Shown: piece after piece, positions 48,101 to 64,000 of the stretch | How the letters are laid out: each line of letters starts with the position of its first letter | Position numbering within the stretch: the stretch's first letter is position 1 | Source of the DNA: Branchiostoma floridae | Lineage: Eukaryota; Chordata; Leptocardii; Amphioxiformes; Branchiostomatidae | Direction of reading: 5' to 3' | NCBI RefSeq assembly: GCF_000003815.2 | Contig: NC_049984.1 | Location: forward strand, 10,045,087 to 10,109,086 | DNA: 64,000 nt | Position numbers and translations under genes: made by a program | The notes under the pieces: generated by a model | The model's database searches: none | Told to the model about the DNA's origin: nothing | The model's input: only the letters and a program-made list of their open reading frames with translations

Positions 48101-48641
48101 TTTGCAACGACGACTACGAGGAACAACGGGTATAGCCTCTACCAGGCTCCGTGGATCAACGGATGATAGAAATTGGACAAATAGAGGGAATAGTATGCTG
48201 GGATCCCAGCATACTATTCTTTCTATTTGTCCAATTTTCTTTCCCGGGAGACGGCCGGTCGGAGGAGTCAGTACACGACTCCTCTGGCCGGAACGTTACG
48301 GTGAAAACGAAACAACGTGAATTACTGCACAGGTAACGCCTAACTATGCGCCAAAGCACATAATGATCCACCGAACCGATCATGGGATACAACTACGAAC
48401 ACTCAACCCTTGGAAAATTTCAAAACCTTCGTCAGGAGGTTACCCTCCTTTCCCGGATGTAAAAAAAAATCACCCTTACCTTTTCCATAAGAAAGGAGAC
48501 CGCTTTGTTCACAATGTCCGAACCCCACTTGGGACGGAACCTGTGATACAGCCTGGCGTGGTCAGCTTCTTCGAACATACGGCCGGACTTTGTCCAATGG
48601 CCGCTGTCGTGATGTCCATTCACTGACGTGACAGCAAACAT
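45164..48641 (-). CDS. Class I methyltransferase (type-11 family, DDB_G0268948-like), 5 exons, 267 aa
   Basis: Predicted cytosolic SAM methyltransferase of unknown substrate. Exons: 48641-48480, 47447-47287, 46746-46533, 45779-45682, 45332-45164 (TGA); 804 nt in frame. Features: FEEADHARLYHRFRP near the N-terminus, motif I VDLGCGSGQT (63-72), the acidic GMDVSDAQI loop, GSAEELPFPDGSIDLITCATAAHWFD, RVLTPLG, and a C-terminal STWSGYQEYCRRHPED that is characteristic of the family. The Met at 48641 aligns best with family starts. An in-frame upstream Met at 48725-48723 would add 28 residues. The usual end of the family (a hydrophobic strand then GRK) is missing here; an extra 3' exon around 44730-44830 is possible. 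Confidence 0.88.
45822..46182. repeat. GAAAAGGAAC decamer array forming a giant inverted repeat
   Basis: From 45822 to about 45950 the plus strand repeats CGAAAAGGAA-type decamers with interspersed TACCGAAAGTGC. From about 45951 to 46182 it repeats the reverse complement, GTTCCTTTTC, about twenty times, ending GCACTTTCGGTA. The arms can pair into a long hairpin. It sits in the intron just upstream (transcript sense) of exon 45779-45682 of the minus methyltransferase. Confidence 0.95.
47194..47279. mobile_element. 86-bp palindromic MITE beside a splice donor
   Basis: TAGCCTGGATACCAGAGCCC and its near-perfect reverse complement surround a short AT-rich loop. It starts seven bases past the GT of the donor of exon 47447-47287. 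Confidence 0.8.
47810..48130. repeat. Dispersed repeat, copy 1
   Basis: Shares TTTGACTATCTA, ATTGCGGAACGTCAAG, TCAGATGTCAATACATTCTA and GGCATGGGCCCAGGCACGTT in the same order with 49190-49450. Lies in intron 1 of the minus methyltransferase. Confidence 0.85.
48168..48240. repeat. Palindrome, about 73 bases
   Basis: AATTGGACAAATAGAG... is mirrored by ...CTATTTGTCCAATT around a central GGATCC near 48202. The left half resembles 6340-6395. Confidence 0.85.
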
Positions 48642-48725
48642 GTTGTTACCTAAGGTTTTCAAGTCGTTTGTAGCACTTCTTCTAGACGACTGCTTGAGAG
48701 CGGAACAGGGAACAACTTGATGCAA

Positions 48726-50353
48726 GGAGCACGTACCGGAACGTAACTATTGGTCAGAGTTTTATAGGAATAACGGACGTTACCTATGATTTTTGTTCCA
48801 ACACAACTTTGTGTAAACTATCTACGAGGCATATCCTTATATACTCTACTTTCTGCCATATATAGAAAGACGGAGTGGTATAGCAAGGGCGTTGTATAGA
48901 AATATAACGTCCTTGACATAATAGATAGCATCACTGTGTACGTGACACTGGGCGTATAAACAGTGTCACTGTGACACTGGGCACTTGTAAAGACCTACGT
49001 TACAAAGAATTGAGAATAGCACCAATGGTACGCTTAAACTAACTTCTGCTACGTCCATTGACACTAGAGCACGTATAACTATGCAAATAAAACCTAAGTC
49101 AAAGGCGTCTTATTGTGTACACCTCTGTCTAGGCTATCTATATGCCCCCAAATCATACAAATTTATCTTTCTTTTTTACGTATTATGAAAAATTTGACTA
49201 TCTAGAGTTTAGACGAAGTAAAAATGAAAGATGAATTGCGGAACGTCAAGGAAAGAGGAGAGTCTAAAATCAACGTTGAGCTTCGTCTTTCTAAGGATTA
49301 ACGATGTATCAGATGTCAATACATTCTATCCAGAGGTTGGTAAAGTATGCTGACCACAAATATCCATTTTCATGGACCTTGACCAGTGTAGTGGGCATGG
49401 GCCCAGGCACGTTACGTTTGCAACGAGGATAAAGAGAAACAGCGGGGGCAAAGAAGACGAAATTAGATGGGAGTGCCACTGGACACCCTGTAATCGTGGC
49501 ATGACGTCACCGCATACGTGCTACTTCTCACGGTTATGCTAGAGTCATATTTCCCAATCGGGTATATCAATAAATGTACACAAGTTTTGCTCTTGAATAA
49601 TTCCTGGTACGTGGCGTCACAGGGCCAGCCAAAGTGCGTACGTGCAGGTGAACTGCTCTCTGGGTCACAGGAATGTAGACTAAAAAGTGCACAACGCATA
49701 CACTGTCATCTGTTCTGAGTTATACGTTGGTCACAATTGTGCCGGTGCAACATAGTCTGGTCTATTTTGCGGTAGAAAACATTGCTATCTTTAAAAGGAA
49801 AAAATACGAGACGGTATACGTATAGATATTGCATAAATACTAAATCATCAGACAAGGACAACTAAAGACGGCATAGACACAGAACTTATAGAGGAATACG
49901 TCATTATTATTAAACATGCTGAATCTTGAAGTCATTTTTCTTGAATGACAATCTTTGAGCAGAATAAGATCCCATCATTAGCCTACGTTTATCACATCGC
50001 TATAAAGCTACAGTTATAGCTAATAAACAACGGGTGCTTTAGACTTCGTTCTTTGTGAACAGTTCTCTTTGTGAACAATTCTCTCATGACGATAGACCTA
50101 CCATGTCTATGGGGTGCTGTCGACCACGTTTAAAAACTTCAACGAACGATAAGATAGAAATTTCCTATCACATTCTGAGTTAACGTTATCATAAAGTACG
50201 TGTATTATTCAAACTATGTTCTAGTCAGACTGGCCACAATTTTCAAACTGAAACACAACAGTGTTGTGAAAAGGTGTGCAAAGTAAAGAAAAAGCTACAC
50301 GTGAAAGTAAAAGGCATTTGATTCAGGCAGTTGTGAACAGTAGAAGAGAAGAA
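48726..50353. other. Intergenic region between the minus methyltransferase and the protease gene
   Basis: Contains a second copy of the 47810-48130 repeat at 49190-49450, and presumably the methyltransferase promoter and protease 3' UTR. CAGTGTCACTGTGACACTGG at about 48960 is a small palindrome. No gene recognised. Confidence 0.5.
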
Positions 50354-63862
<13,509 letters not shown>

Positions 63863-64000
63863 CTGGGAGAGAAGTAACTAAGTATTAATTGTACAATTGT
63901 ACAAAGAAAGTCTTCTTGGTCATATATCGGCAAAAGATATCTCATTCTTACATGTTAAAGAAAGACATTGGTATGTCAGCGGTCTAGACGCAGTTCTTTA

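Overview
The window is intron-rich animal genomic DNA, almost certainly from a lancelet (Branchiostoma). The evidence is the exon structure, the close DCAF11 orthologue, extracellular modules joined by phase-1 introns (kringle, ShK, PAN, LamG, discoidin, trypsin), and a dense load of small inverted-repeat DNA transposons. There is no operon, CRISPR array or rRNA. One 100-base assembly gap lies at 6439-6538. I joined exons by hand from splice signals and reading-frame continuity. Six protein-coding genes close without a frame break, one of them running off the right edge.

Layout: 1-10.8 kb holds no recognisable gene, only nested inverted-repeat elements, a hAT-type element with an 8-bp target duplication, and a GC-rich 366-bp tandem array (8554-9557). 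10.8-27.3 kb (minus) is a 26-exon gene for a 1277-residue SWIM zinc finger plus SNF2 helicase of bacterial YwqA/HepA type. It shares a divergent promoter, carrying a palindromic E2F site, with DCAF11/WDR23 (29.2-36.7 kb, plus, 16 coding exons), the substrate receptor of a CUL4-DDB1 ubiquitin ligase. DCAF11 contains a textbook AT-AC (U12-type) intron. 38.5-43.8 kb (plus) is a 4-exon Rv2258c-like SAM methyltransferase. 45.2-48.6 kb (minus) is a 5-exon methyltransferase of the type-11 / DDB_G0268948 family, tail to tail with it. 50.35 kb to the right edge (minus) is a mosaic secreted or surface serine protease: discoidin-like, PAN/apple-like, LamG-like, four ShK domains, acidic linker, trypsin. 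Its 3.8-kb intron hosts, on the other strand, a complete small gene for a single-pass type II membrane protein with one C-terminal kringle (57.2-59.5 kb).

The genes do not form an obvious pathway. The SNF2/DCAF11 pair may be co-regulated through the shared promoter, and the protease and kringle genes both encode extracellular modules typical of lancelet domain shuffling. Introns and intergenic DNA carry many non-autonomous transposons (hAT-, Harbinger-, Mutator- and Tc1/mariner-like), several with target-site duplications readable here. The most notable items are the fused bacterial-type SWIM-SNF2 gene with its acquired NLS-like insert, the mosaic protease with its nested kringle gene, the U12 intron, and the 366-bp array with a CRE and a hairpin in each unit.
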